DNA of 64,000 nt from Inonotus obliquus (lineage: Eukaryota > Basidiomycota > Agaricomycetes > Hymenochaetales > Hymenochaetaceae), in assembly GCA_032164295.1 (NCBI GenBank), contig JAJHTX010000009.1, positions 1,922,001 through 1,986,000 of the forward strand, written 5' to 3'. Position numbers and translations under genes: made by a program. This document shows, one piece after another, positions 9,558 to 19,832 of this stretch. Within the stretch, counting starts at the first letter, position 1. The number at the start of each line of letters is the position of its first letter. The notes under the pieces are model-generated. The model made no database searches and was not told the origin of the DNA. It saw nothing but the letters and a program-made list of their open reading frames with translations.

Positions 9558-12500
9558 AGTCGCATCACTCCAGTTGGATGACTCCACCACTGGTACTGCC
9601 ACCGAATTATCCAAGCAGGTGTCTGCAGCTGTTGCATTGGACTCTGATGTGGAAATGCCCTCTGCAGTGTTGGTCAGAGACTCAGACGAGTACGTTTCAA
9701 TCCAAGACTCATAAATTTTCTGGGACTGTCTGCTTGATGGTCCCAAATGTACGAAACCTTTACACATACGCGCTCTTATTGACAATGGCTCATCACTAGT
9801 GATTATTGAAGACTCCCTGGTCTGCGATCTTGGCCTTCAGCAATACACCCTTGCCAAGACAATCAACATCAAACTAGCGCTTGATAACTCAAAGAACAGC
9901 ACAGCTCTCTGTCTTTCTGAATTTGTACAACTGGTTCCTCGCTCCTGTTCTTCTTCCTGGTACTTCCTTCCTATCTGAGCTATTGTTGCGCCTAAAGCTT
10001 GTGCTCCATTAATCCTTGGGATGCCGTTCCTCAAACACAATAAAGTCATTGTTCATCACGATTCAGGGTCTCTTTACTTTCCCAACCACGAATTCGACTG
10101 TACCCACAGATTCTCTAGAGGTGAACACTCCTCACTAATAGCTACTCTGGCTCCCCTTTTAGGTGACCAAGCCTACCAGGAGCACCTCAATAAGCTCAAT
10201 GAAGCTACTATGAAGAGTTTCTCTGACCTTTTTCCCAGTGATCTCTCTCACGTCGATCATCTCCCCCAAGAGGTTTTCCACTGTTTCAAGCTTATAGATC
10301 CAACAAAAACTATCAAGAACAGACAATACTCGTGTCCTCGTAAGTACCGTGAAGCCTGGCAAGCTTTGTTGAAGGGTCATCTCACGGCCGGTTGCTCTTG
10401 CCCATCCTCCAGTTCAGTTTCCTCCCCAGCCTTCCTCATTGCCAAGGTGGATCCCCAAGCGCTACCCCGTATGGTGTGCGACTATTGAATTCTCAACAAA
10501 AATACGGTTCCTGACAACTTCCCACTGCCACAAATCAACGATATATTGGCGGATTGCACTAAAGGCAAGGTATGGGGGAAGATTAATATGACTAACGCTT
10601 TCTTTCAGACACAAGTCCATCCGGACGACATCCCTCTGACAGCTATTAACACTCCGTTGGGTATGTATGAGTGGACTGTTATGCCAATGGGATGTCAGAA
10701 CGCACCAGCAACACATCAAAGGTGCATGACCATTGCCCTTCAGGACCTTATCAGAAAGATATGTTACGTTTACCTCGACGACATTATCATCTGGTCCAAA
10801 ACTCTAAAAGAACATGAGCATAATGTGAACACCATTCTCCAAGCGCTCCGTACAGCTCGTTTGTACTACTCTCCCAAGAAGACTCACCTCTTTTGCACTT
10901 CCATTCAATTTCTAGGGTCAATCATTAATTCAGACGGCATACACGCCGACCCTCAGAAAGTCGAACGAGTTCTCAGCTGGCCTGTTCTATACTGTGCAAT
11001 AGATGTCCGCAAGTTCCTTAGTCTCGTACGCTACATCGCTGCTTATCTACCCCGTCTTGCAACTCATACTTCTGTCCTCGATAATCTCACTTCCAAGGAA
11101 TCTGAACGGAACTTCCCTCCTTGGACCCCTAAACATCAACACGTGTTCCAGTCTATCAAACAGTTGGTAACCTCAACCGAGTGCTTAACCTCCATCGAGC
11201 ACCAACACCCCAGTAATAATAAGATTTTCCTACACACTGATGCTTCCGAGTTTGGTACAGGAGCTGTCCTCTCCTTCGGACCTACACCTGAACTAGCATG
11301 CCCGGTTGCATATGAGTCGTCATCCTTAAAGGGCGCCGAACGTAACTACCCAGTTCATGAAAAGGAGCTACTTGCGATTGTAAAGGCTCTCAAGAAGTTC
11401 AGGACGGATCTTATAGGTACTCGTTTCACAATCTACACCAATCACAAGACTCTCCTTTCCTTTCTCTCACAGAGGGATCTCTCTCGTCGGCAAGCTAGGT
11501 GGCAAGAGCTTCTCTCTCAATATATATTCGACATCAAGTACATCCCTGGCTCTCTCAATTCTGTTACCAATGCACTGTCGTGCATTCCGGTGCCTGGACC
11601 AGCTGAGTCCACTGTTGCATCTTGCCTCTTCATTACCACTGCTACTGAACTACTATAGCTCATTAGAGAAGGTTATAAGGTGGATTCCTTTTGCCAGAAG
11701 TTACTCGAAAACTCTGCGAAACCACTCGGCATTCATATTGAAGACGGCCTTCTGTACATTGGTGACAGGTTAGTCCTTCTGTGCACTTCTAATGTTTGAG
11801 AACAGTTCTTCCGCCTTGCCCACAATTTGATGAGCTATTATGGCACCGACAAGATCTATGCGACCCTTTGACAGTCCTTCTACTGGCCTAACATGTGAAG
11901 TGACCTTGAAAACTCGTACATCAGACAATGTGATGCCTGTCAGAGAAACAAGGCCTCCACCAAGTGCCCTGCCAGTCCACTACATCCACTCCCAATCGCC
12001 GACCAGAGGGGGGATATACTGTATGTATCGACTTTATTGGGCCCCTTCCTACCGATCACGGATATAATGGTCTTGCAACCTTTACCGACCAGCTCAATGT
12101 GGATGTACAACTAGCTCCAGTCAAGATGGATCAGACACCTGAAGATTTTGCTCATACCTTCTTCAATACATGGTACTGTGAAAATGGACTTCCTCTCTGC
12201 ATCATTTCCGACCGCGATCACCTCTTTACGTCTAAATTATGGAAGGCATTGCATTGCCTGTCAGGAGTCAAGCTCAAGATGTCAACGGCATTCCACCCAG
12301 AAACTAACAGTAGAAGTGAAAGAACTAACAAAACAGTCATACAGGCTCTCCGTTTTTATGTCAACCGACAATAGAAAGGATGGGTCTGCGCTCTCCCCAG
12401 AGTAAGGTTCGAGCTAATGAATACTGCTAATGCCTCTACTGGCGTGTCCCCATTCCAACTCCATTTGGGATGTTCTCCACGTCTCATACCGCCCCTTCAA

Positions 12501-13124
12501 CCGCTTGCAGCTGATAACCCACCCTTACCTGAAGATCAGCGTGCTCGTGCACTTTTTCAACAGATAGAATTGGACGTCTACGAAGCCCGAGATGCTCTCG
12601 TGCTTGCTAAAGTAAACCAAGCCCACTTCTCCAACCAGCACCGAGGACTGGAAATCCGGTACAGTGAGGGTGATTTCGCGATGTTGAACACGCTACATCA
12701 TCAAAGAGACTACGCACAGAGAGGAGATGGGCAAGTCGCCAAGTTCATGCCCCACTGGGACGGTAAGTACAAAGTTATTCGAGCATATGCTGACAAATCT
12801 ACATATCAGCTCGAAATGCCCAATGCAAGAGGGTGGTATGCTACTTTTTATGCCAGTCAACTCAAGCCTTACCATGCCAACAACCCAGCGTTGTATCCAC
12901 TGCATCAGCCGGTTGGTCCACCGCCCCCAATCATCACTGAAAATAGATTCAAGGAACACAAAGTCGAATCTATCATAGATCAAAGATGATGAGGTCGTGG
13001 ATTCCAATACCTTGTTCGGTGGCGTGGACAAGGTCCGGACGATGACTTATGGATAGCTGGTCGCGAGCTTTCGGACTGTGAAGCTCTCGACAGATGGGAG
13101 GCCAAAACACAACTAGAAAATTGA
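9558..13124 (+). pseudogene. Pol of element 2: protease, RT, RNase H, integrase, chromodomain (nonsense-mutated)
   Basis: The protease motif ALIDNGSS lies near 9770. RT runs from about 10430 with conserved DY-stop-ILN, where Arg has become TGA at 10486. The catalytic box YLDD is intact near 10770. RNase H includes TDASEFGTGAVL near 11240-11275. Integrase has a degenerate HHCC zone near 11815-11960 and a core with DFIGPLP (about 12030), SDRD (about 12210) and SERTNK (about 12315). The tail RGFQYLVRWRGQGPDDDLW (about 12996-13055) resembles a chromodomain. Stops at 9975, 10486, 11656, 11800, 11872, 11896, 12373 and the tandem pair at 12988 and 12991 fit CGA or CAG mutated by C-to-T. Coding ends at TGA 13122-13124. 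Confidence 0.9.
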
Positions 13125-13297
13125 AGCCTTCCCTTTCCCTTACTTCTCTGTTTTCTTTTCATCTTACGGTCTCTACTTCACCTTCTCTGGACACCTTTTC
13201 TTTGTACGCAACTCATCATGTTTTTTTTTATTTCTCATGTTCTCAAGTGTTTTATTCCTCTTCCCTTTAATTTCCTTCCGCATTTCTAAATTTCACT

Positions 13298-13310
13298 GGG
13301 CGGGGGAGAG
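13298..13310 (+). other. Polypurine tract of element 2
   Basis: GGGCGGGGGAGAG lies immediately before the right LTR, the expected place for the plus-strand primer of reverse transcription. One C interrupts the purine run. Confidence 0.8.
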
Positions 13311-13550
13311 TGTAATCCCCCATTACATCATAATACCTTTGGATCTTGCGTCACAACCACTTGCATCATTTCTTACACCTGATCGTGATTTTCCATTCCT
13401 AGAATTACATATAAGACACGCGTTCTGGGACACAGAGAAGCAACTCTCTCGTACCCTGTGAATCATCCCTTCCTGCACTCTTCCCTTATATAGTCAATTC
13501 AGTTACCATAGTTCCTGCCCATTCTGCTCTCAGTGTGACCGCTGGTTTCA
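13311..13550 (+). repeat. Right LTR of element 2
   Basis: A 240 bp copy of the left LTR, followed by the target duplication CATTG at 13551-13555. By eye it differs from the left LTR at 10 positions. Confidence 0.95.
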
Positions 13551-13555
13551 CATTG

Positions 13556-13694
13556 TCTTTATTTGCAAGAAGGCAAGGTGAGACTCCAAGTTTTTTCCAT
13601 TCATTGTGCATTGCTGAATCACTGCCTTTCACAGCATTAAGATCCTTGTGCATCCCACACCTACTCCAGACAAATAGCAAGAACCAGTGTTGCT
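13556..13694 (-). pseudogene. Coiled-coil, transposase-like multi-copy gene, middle fragment
   Basis: This short piece lies between the two insertions. On the minus strand it reads PEQHWFLLFVWSRCGMHKDLN and then SPCLLANKDN. The C-x2-H-x2-DLN pattern and the LxNKDN block link it to the fragments on either side. The frame is continuous with 15022 upstream when the 1.32 kb element and one CCGG are discounted. It is also continuous with 8056 downstream when element 2 and one CATTG are discounted, giving NKDNATVLQLAEIEDS. That continuity is the main evidence that all three fragments were one gene. Confidence 0.75.
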
Positions 13695-13698
13695 CCGG

Positions 13699-15017
13699 TA
13701 AATGTGCGAGATCGCATCCGGTACCGGAGGTATCGAGACAAGGGGTATATGGTTTTAAGTGGGGGAGGGCTAATACGTGCCAGTACTTAACCAGTATGGT
13801 CACGGTACTTGTTGTCTATGAAAAGGGGGAGTGAATGGATGGGCCAGAAGCAAAGAGTATGTGATTCTGGTATGAAAAGGACAGTTTAGAACATGGGAAA
13901 AACTTTGGTACAGGTCGGTATGAGAGAGAACATAGCAAAACAATAGTCTAATACCGTAGGAAAAACCTCGGTACAGGTCGGTACAGAAACAAAGGGGTCG
14001 GTACATGAAGGTATGTTGTCAAACAAAAGGGTCAGTACAAAAACAAAAGGATGACGTGCAGAATATGAAGGATAACAAAACGTCAATACCGTGGGAAAAA
14101 TGTCAGTACAGGTCGGTACTGCAAGGAAACTGCTAGCACAGGGTGGTATAGCAAGAAACAGACTGGAGGAGACTGGTGGCTGAGAGTATTGACTGGACCA
14201 GGAAGCAAACCTGAGCCCTCACTCGGGAGGCTAACTCTGAAGGTTCACTTGAGACGGAACTGGGATGGGACTAGGACGAAGCTTGAGATGAGACTGAGAT
14301 GGAACTGAGAAGGGGGTGAGGAAACCTGAGCCCTTACATTAGAGGCTAGCTCCTAAGATTACCTGGAGAGCTACTACGTACAGGAGGAGATATTTATACT
14401 ACTGTACCGTAGTTAGCTCATAAATCCAAAAGGAGAAAGTAGAAAGGAAGATCAAAACAAAGAAAAGTCTGAAGAAAAATATAACAAGAAAAGTGAACAT
14501 TGCAGCGCCATCAGAGGGACAACAAGAAAGGGTTAGGGAGGACAAGATACCAATAAAAACGTAGCATATAGTACCCCTGGATGAAAAGTCCTCAGGACAA
14601 GAGATCTGCGCCCCTGCTGATTGATACCGACACGTTCCTAGTGGTACCGAACCTGAAAACCTTAACGGATACTGACCCTGAGCTTTCCCAAAGAACCGGC
14701 ATGCATAGTCCAACCATCAGGAATGAATACCAATGAGGGAGACATCCGATCCATGTCATGAGAGCAGTCGAATTGTCAATTTGTCTCGGTACCGGGTTTC
14801 TCGGCACTCGGCACTCTCAGTATTCTTGGTACCGGGTTTCTTGGCGCTCGGTACTGGTACTCTCGGCATTCGGTATCTTGAGAAATGGGACCGACGGTTT
14901 CTCTAGGTGTGCTGGTGGATACTGGAAGGTGTAGATGGGACCGTACCGTAGCATGGGGTAAGCGTAGAATGGGATACCGGGCTTGATACCGAGCTCAGCC
15001 GCACATAGTTCTCTTCA
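13699..15017 (-). mobile_element. 1.32 kb LTR-like element, copy B (inverted), with 4 bp target duplication CCGG
   Basis: This is the reverse complement of the element at 1934-3253, one base shorter at 1319 bp. It is flanked by CCGG at 13695-13698 and 15018-15021. Copies A and B share exact termini, the TATA region (about 14390-14405 here) and the internal iterated units, with scattered substitutions. It sits in the coiled-coil gene, 143 bp from element 2. Joining the flanks at one CCGG gives the open frame VFIQLSEPEQHWF. It carries no transposase or polymerase, so it would need an enzyme from elsewhere or be a solo LTR. Confidence 0.87.
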
Positions 15018-15021
15018 CCGG

Positions 15022-16770
15022 TTCTGAAAGTTGAATGAACACTTCATTGGCCAGTGTTCGTGCAAGTTGGTTCATAGTTGTAACTCCCTCAGCTGTCTAT
15101 CCTCATCACTCAAAGCTGCCTAGGCTGACCCACCCCCTATCTTCAGAATCATTTTGTCTCGTTTTTTACGAACTGAATTTGACTGTTGCTCCTCTAACAT
15201 AAAGATCAAGTGACTCACTCCCAATCCTCGCAAGGATGTTTTGGCCTTCCAAGAAGCAAGCAGCCGATGCTTTGCTTTTTGATCCTCTGCATGGTCACTA
15301 TGTGTGCCATGGTACTTGAGAGCAAGGGCTGTAAGGGAGAGGGGTTGGGTAGACGACTCTGCTGCCCATGCTAAAGGGCTTTCCTGGTGCATATTGACCA
15401 GGTCTTGCATAAGCTGAGTATCACCTTTCACTTGCGTCTCTGCACGATGGTTTGCTGATAAACAAACTTTACCAAATTGAACAGCTCGCACAGGTCCTGA
15501 TGACTCTGAAGCATCGGAAAGACTTGAGAAAAGCTTGTCTTCGTCACTTTCAATAGGTAGTTGCATATTAAAGTGCATCAACTCAAAGTTCTGGTTCTTG
15601 TTGCTCGTGCCATTCCCCCCAGTCGTAAATCCTGCAGGGATAGGTAAGTCAGACAATATCATTTATATTTGGTATATTTCACTCACTGGGTGTCTGTTTC
15701 AGCTCATGTGCAAGTTGTAGCCTTGATGCTATATCTCTCTCATCTATGATGCATCAGATTGTCCTTGTATTAGGTATGTAAACTTTCTTTGCTTTGTTTG
15801 ACTTGATATCTAATGTCTTGGATAGATACTTGAGGAAATTGGAAAAAATCGTTTGGCATTTCAATACAGGGCAGCCCAGGGATACAATACAATGCAGTAA
15901 CGAACAGATGGGAGTCTTGATGATACCTTTCTGGGTGAGTTGAATACTTTCGGCTGCCTTTTTTTGTTTCGATTCGAGATGTCTTATTTTTTTACTCGCT
16001 TGTGACAGCTGCTTTTGAAGGCAATCGTAGGCATGGTGCCAACTGGTATTTAGGTTCTTGATTTTGCTTTCGAACTCTTTTCTATTTTGCTGAAGTGCAT
16101 TTGCTAGCTTGCCTATATTATCTTTGAGGTACTGCCTTTCTGATTGAACAAATGAATGCTCTGCATTTGCAGAGCAGAGCATTCAATGTGACTCCTTGAG
16201 CGAAACAAGTTAAGTTTCCAGCCGGGCTTTCTGCAGCTCTGCCTGTTTGGATACCCTGGTGAGTTCTGTCCCATTGCATACTATTTCAATCCAAAGTTGA
16301 TGATTTGACTCGCGCAACCAGCTGATTGACTTGTGTGAATTATAAAGGTCCTGATTCAAAATGAACACACGATTGCGAGAGCTCTGTAGCTTATGCATAA
16401 TACGACCAATCAAGTGTTGTGCTTCTTCCAGGTGCATGTGTAGTGAATTGTTCTCTGAATTGCGGCTCTGAATGGTAGATTGCAGGGCTTCATTTGTTAC
16501 TTCATGCTCAGCTGCCACACCTTGAATTTCTGTGAGAGATTACTTGGTCCTTTCTAGAGCTTCTGAAATCTTGCTGAGCTGCCACTTGGTTATCCTCCTA
16601 CTGTTTTCGAGTAGTTCCTTGTGCATTGTAGCCCATATTTTTGTAAGTTGTGCATTTCGAACCATTTCTAATGCATTTGTTTGCTTCGTTGACCGGTTTG
16701 TACTGTCCATCTGTTCAAAATGAATATACCTACCTAATAAGTAGTATTCATTCACTTTTATTACTATCAT
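15022..16770 (-). pseudogene. Coiled-coil, transposase-like multi-copy gene, 5' fragment
   Basis: On the minus strand the N-terminal part is a long heptad-rich coiled coil (about 16750 down to 15970, with HLEEAQHLIGRIMHKLQSSRNR and related segments). A segment KGIIKTPICSLLHCIVSLGC follows near 15880-15940. After an intron comes a block with NGTSNKNQNFELMH near 15580-15630, where relatives as I recall them read DGTTHKxxxYExRH. Stops break the frame at 16207, 15117-15119 and elsewhere, and there is a one-base frame problem near 15075. The start codon is not certain. The Asp-to-Asn change in NGTSNK and a downstream C-x2-H motif would fit a decayed RNase H-type transposase, but that is an inference. 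Confidence 0.65.
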
Positions 16771-17434
16771 GTACCTTTTTTGTGGTGATTTTGCTCAGTT
16801 TGGATGATCCAAGACTGAAAAGAAGCAAAATCAACATTGCTTCTATCAGGCACATGCTTACTTTTTTCCTTTTTCCGTCAAATTCTTCCCCTTAATCCCC
16901 AGTGCCATGTACTCAACAACCACTTGAAAATCTACTCAGCTCAACTGCTAGATAGTATTTTTTACTTCCACTCTTCATTTTCTTCAAAAACAATTTTGAA
17001 GAAATTGCTTAGTTTCTGAGATATGGCATGAAAGTAGCCAATATCTCAACCAATTAATGAACAAATTTTTTTTTTTTTTTACAGATATACTCCTTATCAT
17101 GAAGCACATGATTTCTACAATTTAATTTCACCAAATATGCATTGTGGAACGAGGAATATGAACACGAAAGTGTCCTCAAAAAACCGGTAAATCGCTGATG
17201 CGCGTCGATCGCCAGCACGACGCGGGTCACATAGGGATTGCCAGTCACCATTTGTAACATGGGGTCATAAAATCACGTGTTTCAGCGAATTTATAGAAAG
17301 CAGACAGCTATAGGTATCGCTAAACTAAATATGCTCTTCCTGCTCGTCACCTAGGTGCAAATGCCTCGATACAAAACAGTACGAACACGTACACCCGCGC
17401 GCGACACAGGGTACCTTCACCATGTCGGTCGGCA
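16771..17434. other. Intergenic stretch between coiled-coil gene and aldo/keto reductase
   Basis: AT-rich with no gene recognised. It contains the hairpin repeat shared with 60158-60310, a T run of about 15 at 17068-17083, and sequence up to the 3' end of the aldo/keto reductase gene. Confidence 0.6.
16900..17055 (+). repeat. Dispersed hairpin repeat, copy 1
   Basis: The core GAAGAAATTGCTTAGTTT followed by TGAGATAT...ATATCTCA recurs inverted at 60158-60310. In both copies the two halves pair (8 bp here, 10 bp there). The alignment extends outward through CTTCATTTT and ATGTACTCA. It lies just 5' of the coiled-coil gene. Confidence 0.6.
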
Positions 17435-19014
17435 TCAACGGTATTCCGCGCCACAATCCCCGATAGTCGTGATAAGCCTCCTTCCACTAGACCGATCTAG
17501 TATGTCTTCTATTTCCTGCTTGTCTTCGCTAGTCAAGCCGAATCTGAAGACGCGACGATTGTCCTGAGTATGCGCCGAGAGTCCCATGCGCGTACCTACG
17601 TGCCAAGGTGAGTTAAGGTTCAACTATTATAAGTTTTGACGTCGTGACGTTATATAAACGCACCGATCAAGACAGCAGCAACAAAAGGATGGTCCAGGAC
17701 CCAGCGCGTTGCCACGTTTGAGATACTCACGCCACCATGGCGATCTCCGATGCGTCTCAGCACGGCCAGGAGAGACTGAAAAAGCGACCAGTTGCCCCAA
17801 GCTCTGGTGATCATATCTAGATACTGCGTCGCCGGATCATGCATGAGTAACGTGGTAAAACGTTGGGCCGGCAATGTCAGGAGACGGACCTTCCTCTGTG
17901 ATGGAGTCATTGATTCATGATATGCCTCTGGTTCTGGCTTTCCGAGCCAGTCATCGGCAAGGAACCCTCCACACTGTGAAACACAAGATTAGAAACAGAC
18001 ACGCAGTGCTGACCGGAACAATCACAGAATCACGGCGCCGAGATCGGAACAGTTCATCCAAGTTGTACATACCATTGTTCCGTACGTAAGGAGTTTGATC
18101 CCATGCTTCTCGCAGACATGCGCCATGCCATGCAAGGGACGCGTGTCGATCAGCGAGAACTGTTGGGAAATACCGTTCACATACACGCTTGGGAATAATA
18201 TTTAGCCCCAACATTTACCTGGACCTGATTCGAAACTATAGCTCCTGGACCCAGCTGTGTGCATATTTCGTCAGTCCTAATGGCGTCAAAGTTGCAGAGT
18301 CCGATCGCTCTAATAACACCCTGAGCTTGTAGATCCATAAGATATCCGAGCGCGGTGAGATAGCCTTTGTCCGAATAGTCCTGCCAATGGAACTGATTCA
18401 CGAAGATTGATCAATGTTCATCCATGGTCGAGTTAAGCCAGATACCTGAAGTAAATCAACAGATTGACTTCTCATCCGAACCAACCGTTCGTTGACGGCG
18501 GCTTCGACAACCGGCCGCGTGGGAGTCATCTGCCTGAAGACGCACCATTTCGTAGCACCAATCACAGCCGCGGGGTTAGGCAAGCTTTGCTTGAATTCTC
18601 CCTGAAGAGCGCGGATCAGCACTGTATATCGCACGAAGTGGTGACAAACTCACAAACAAGAGCTCTGCGCTACCATAGTGATCCGCTTCGGCCACTTCAG
18701 CTCAGCACCATAACTTGGATAATAAACCTCCTTACCCTGAGGAGCAGGGGAGGCCAAATGAGTCAGAGTTATTTCATGAGAGAGCTGTATGGAGTAAACT
18801 TGCCATATCTGAAGTGAGCTGAGGTGAGTAAGAGCAGAAATGTCCCAGGCAATGGATGACACTCACCAAAAGCGGTGAAACCCTCGTCGACATGCCGTTT
18901 CATGTCTGTGCGTATCCTGCTGACTGGAGCGGTGCCCCATGCATTACTCGACAACTGCCAGAGTCCGACAAAAAGACGTGGTATACTGAGAGGTCCGAGT
19001 TGGGTGGTTTCCAT
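17435..19014 (-). CDS. Aldo/keto reductase
   Basis: This is an NADPH-dependent carbonyl reductase of the aldo/keto reductase fold, presumably cytosolic; substrate unknown. It starts at 19014 (METTQLGPLSIPRLFVGLWQ) and ends with GDCGAEYR and a stop at 17435. The catalytic tetrad is visible: Asp in DMA, Tyr in DHYGSAE, Lys in ATKW and His in FHWQDY. C-terminal cofactor-side residues lie in SNVATRWVLDHP. About eight short introns are needed. Most are GT-AG, but the exon holding DMADHY seems to need a GC-AG intron (18803-18737), a one-base exon (18736) and a GT-AG intron (18735-18686). With these the whole frame is open, so the gene looks intact. A minus-strand TATAAAA lies about 110 bp upstream. 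Confidence 0.87.
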
Positions 19015-19121
19015 GCTGTCGGTTAATCAGGCACGGTCTCTAGCAACAAGTAGCCCTTTCTCAACTGCTTGAGGACAGTACGCGGAAAGAACGCTGCTAT
19101 AATGCTATATACCGAGTACCT

Positions 19122-19128
19122 TTTTATA
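19122..19128 (-). promoter_or_regulatory. TATA box of the aldo/keto reductase gene
   Basis: TATAAAA on the minus strand, about 110 bp upstream of the ATG at 19014. Confidence 0.5.
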
Positions 19129-19724
19129 TCGGAACTTGCTTAGCACCAGCGGAGTACCTAATGCTACTCCAGGGAGGCTGTGTTGGTCAGAAATCAGCCT
19201 GCCATGCCACTCGTCAGAACGAGCGGGCCTAGGAGATCAAGATTTCGCCCATGACCATCTTTGAGGTGGCCGGAGCACCTGATGGAATGTTGCTTTGAAA
19301 CAAGAGACATATTCGTGTTGCAAAATGGCTCGATGCCTGAATGCCGGGAAACGATAAAAAACAGCACCCCTGACAAGCGAGACCCGGAGGACGTTTGGGC
19401 AAGAAACGGCTGGGAGATATGATCTCTAGGGATGCAAAATGAATTAGAAAGCGCTATGACAAATAGAGCAACCGGCCGCTGGAAAACATCGCTCGTGGTC
19501 TGATCGTCACCTATCATCTCGCCAGATTAGGCGACAAGGGCTCAGTTTAGCATACGGTATGGCAGAGCGCAATCTTCGCGGTCCCAGAGGTTTCAGGTCC
19601 TCCACAGCAAGAACTTCCCGATTTGACCTCGGGATCAGTGACTCCGGTGCATCTGATTCATGTCGGTCCAATCGAATATGTTGACGTCGGCATCTTGTTA
19701 TAAGCCCCATGCTCAGCCCTATAA

Positions 19725-19731
19725 TATAAAA
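19725..19731 (+). promoter_or_regulatory. TATA box of the 19833 gene
   Basis: TATAAAA about 105 bp upstream of the ATG at 19833. Confidence 0.55.
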
Positions 19732-19832
19732 CCCTCATCGTGTAGATCGATTTTGAACTCGCTTCATAACTCAAGAGCTCAATTGCAAATCTCTAAACTC
19801 CACGCAGACTCTTTTCCGTTCTCATCTTGACA

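Larger units (their letters stand above)
8062..13550 (+). mobile_element. Complete Ty3/gypsy chromodomain LTR retrotransposon (element 2), inactive
   Basis: The 5489 bp element has 240 bp LTRs (8062-8301 and 13311-13550) starting TGTAATCC and ending TTTCA. It is flanked by the 5 bp duplication CATTG at 8057-8061 and 13551-13555. Inside are Gag with a zinc knuckle, protease, reverse transcriptase, RNase H, integrase, and a C-terminal chromodomain-like segment, so it belongs to the chromovirus-like class. No TGG-type tRNA primer site follows the left LTR. The two LTRs differ at 10 positions by my count, 9 of them transitions. Some 15 in-frame nonsense codons and one frameshift make it non-functional. 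It is inserted in the coiled-coil gene; at the CATTG site the flanking frame reads through. Confidence 0.95.
19015..19832. other. Divergent intergenic region
   Basis: This 0.8 kb separates the divergent aldo/keto reductase and the 19833 gene. I see no gene in it. It carries a TATA box for each side. Confidence 0.6.
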
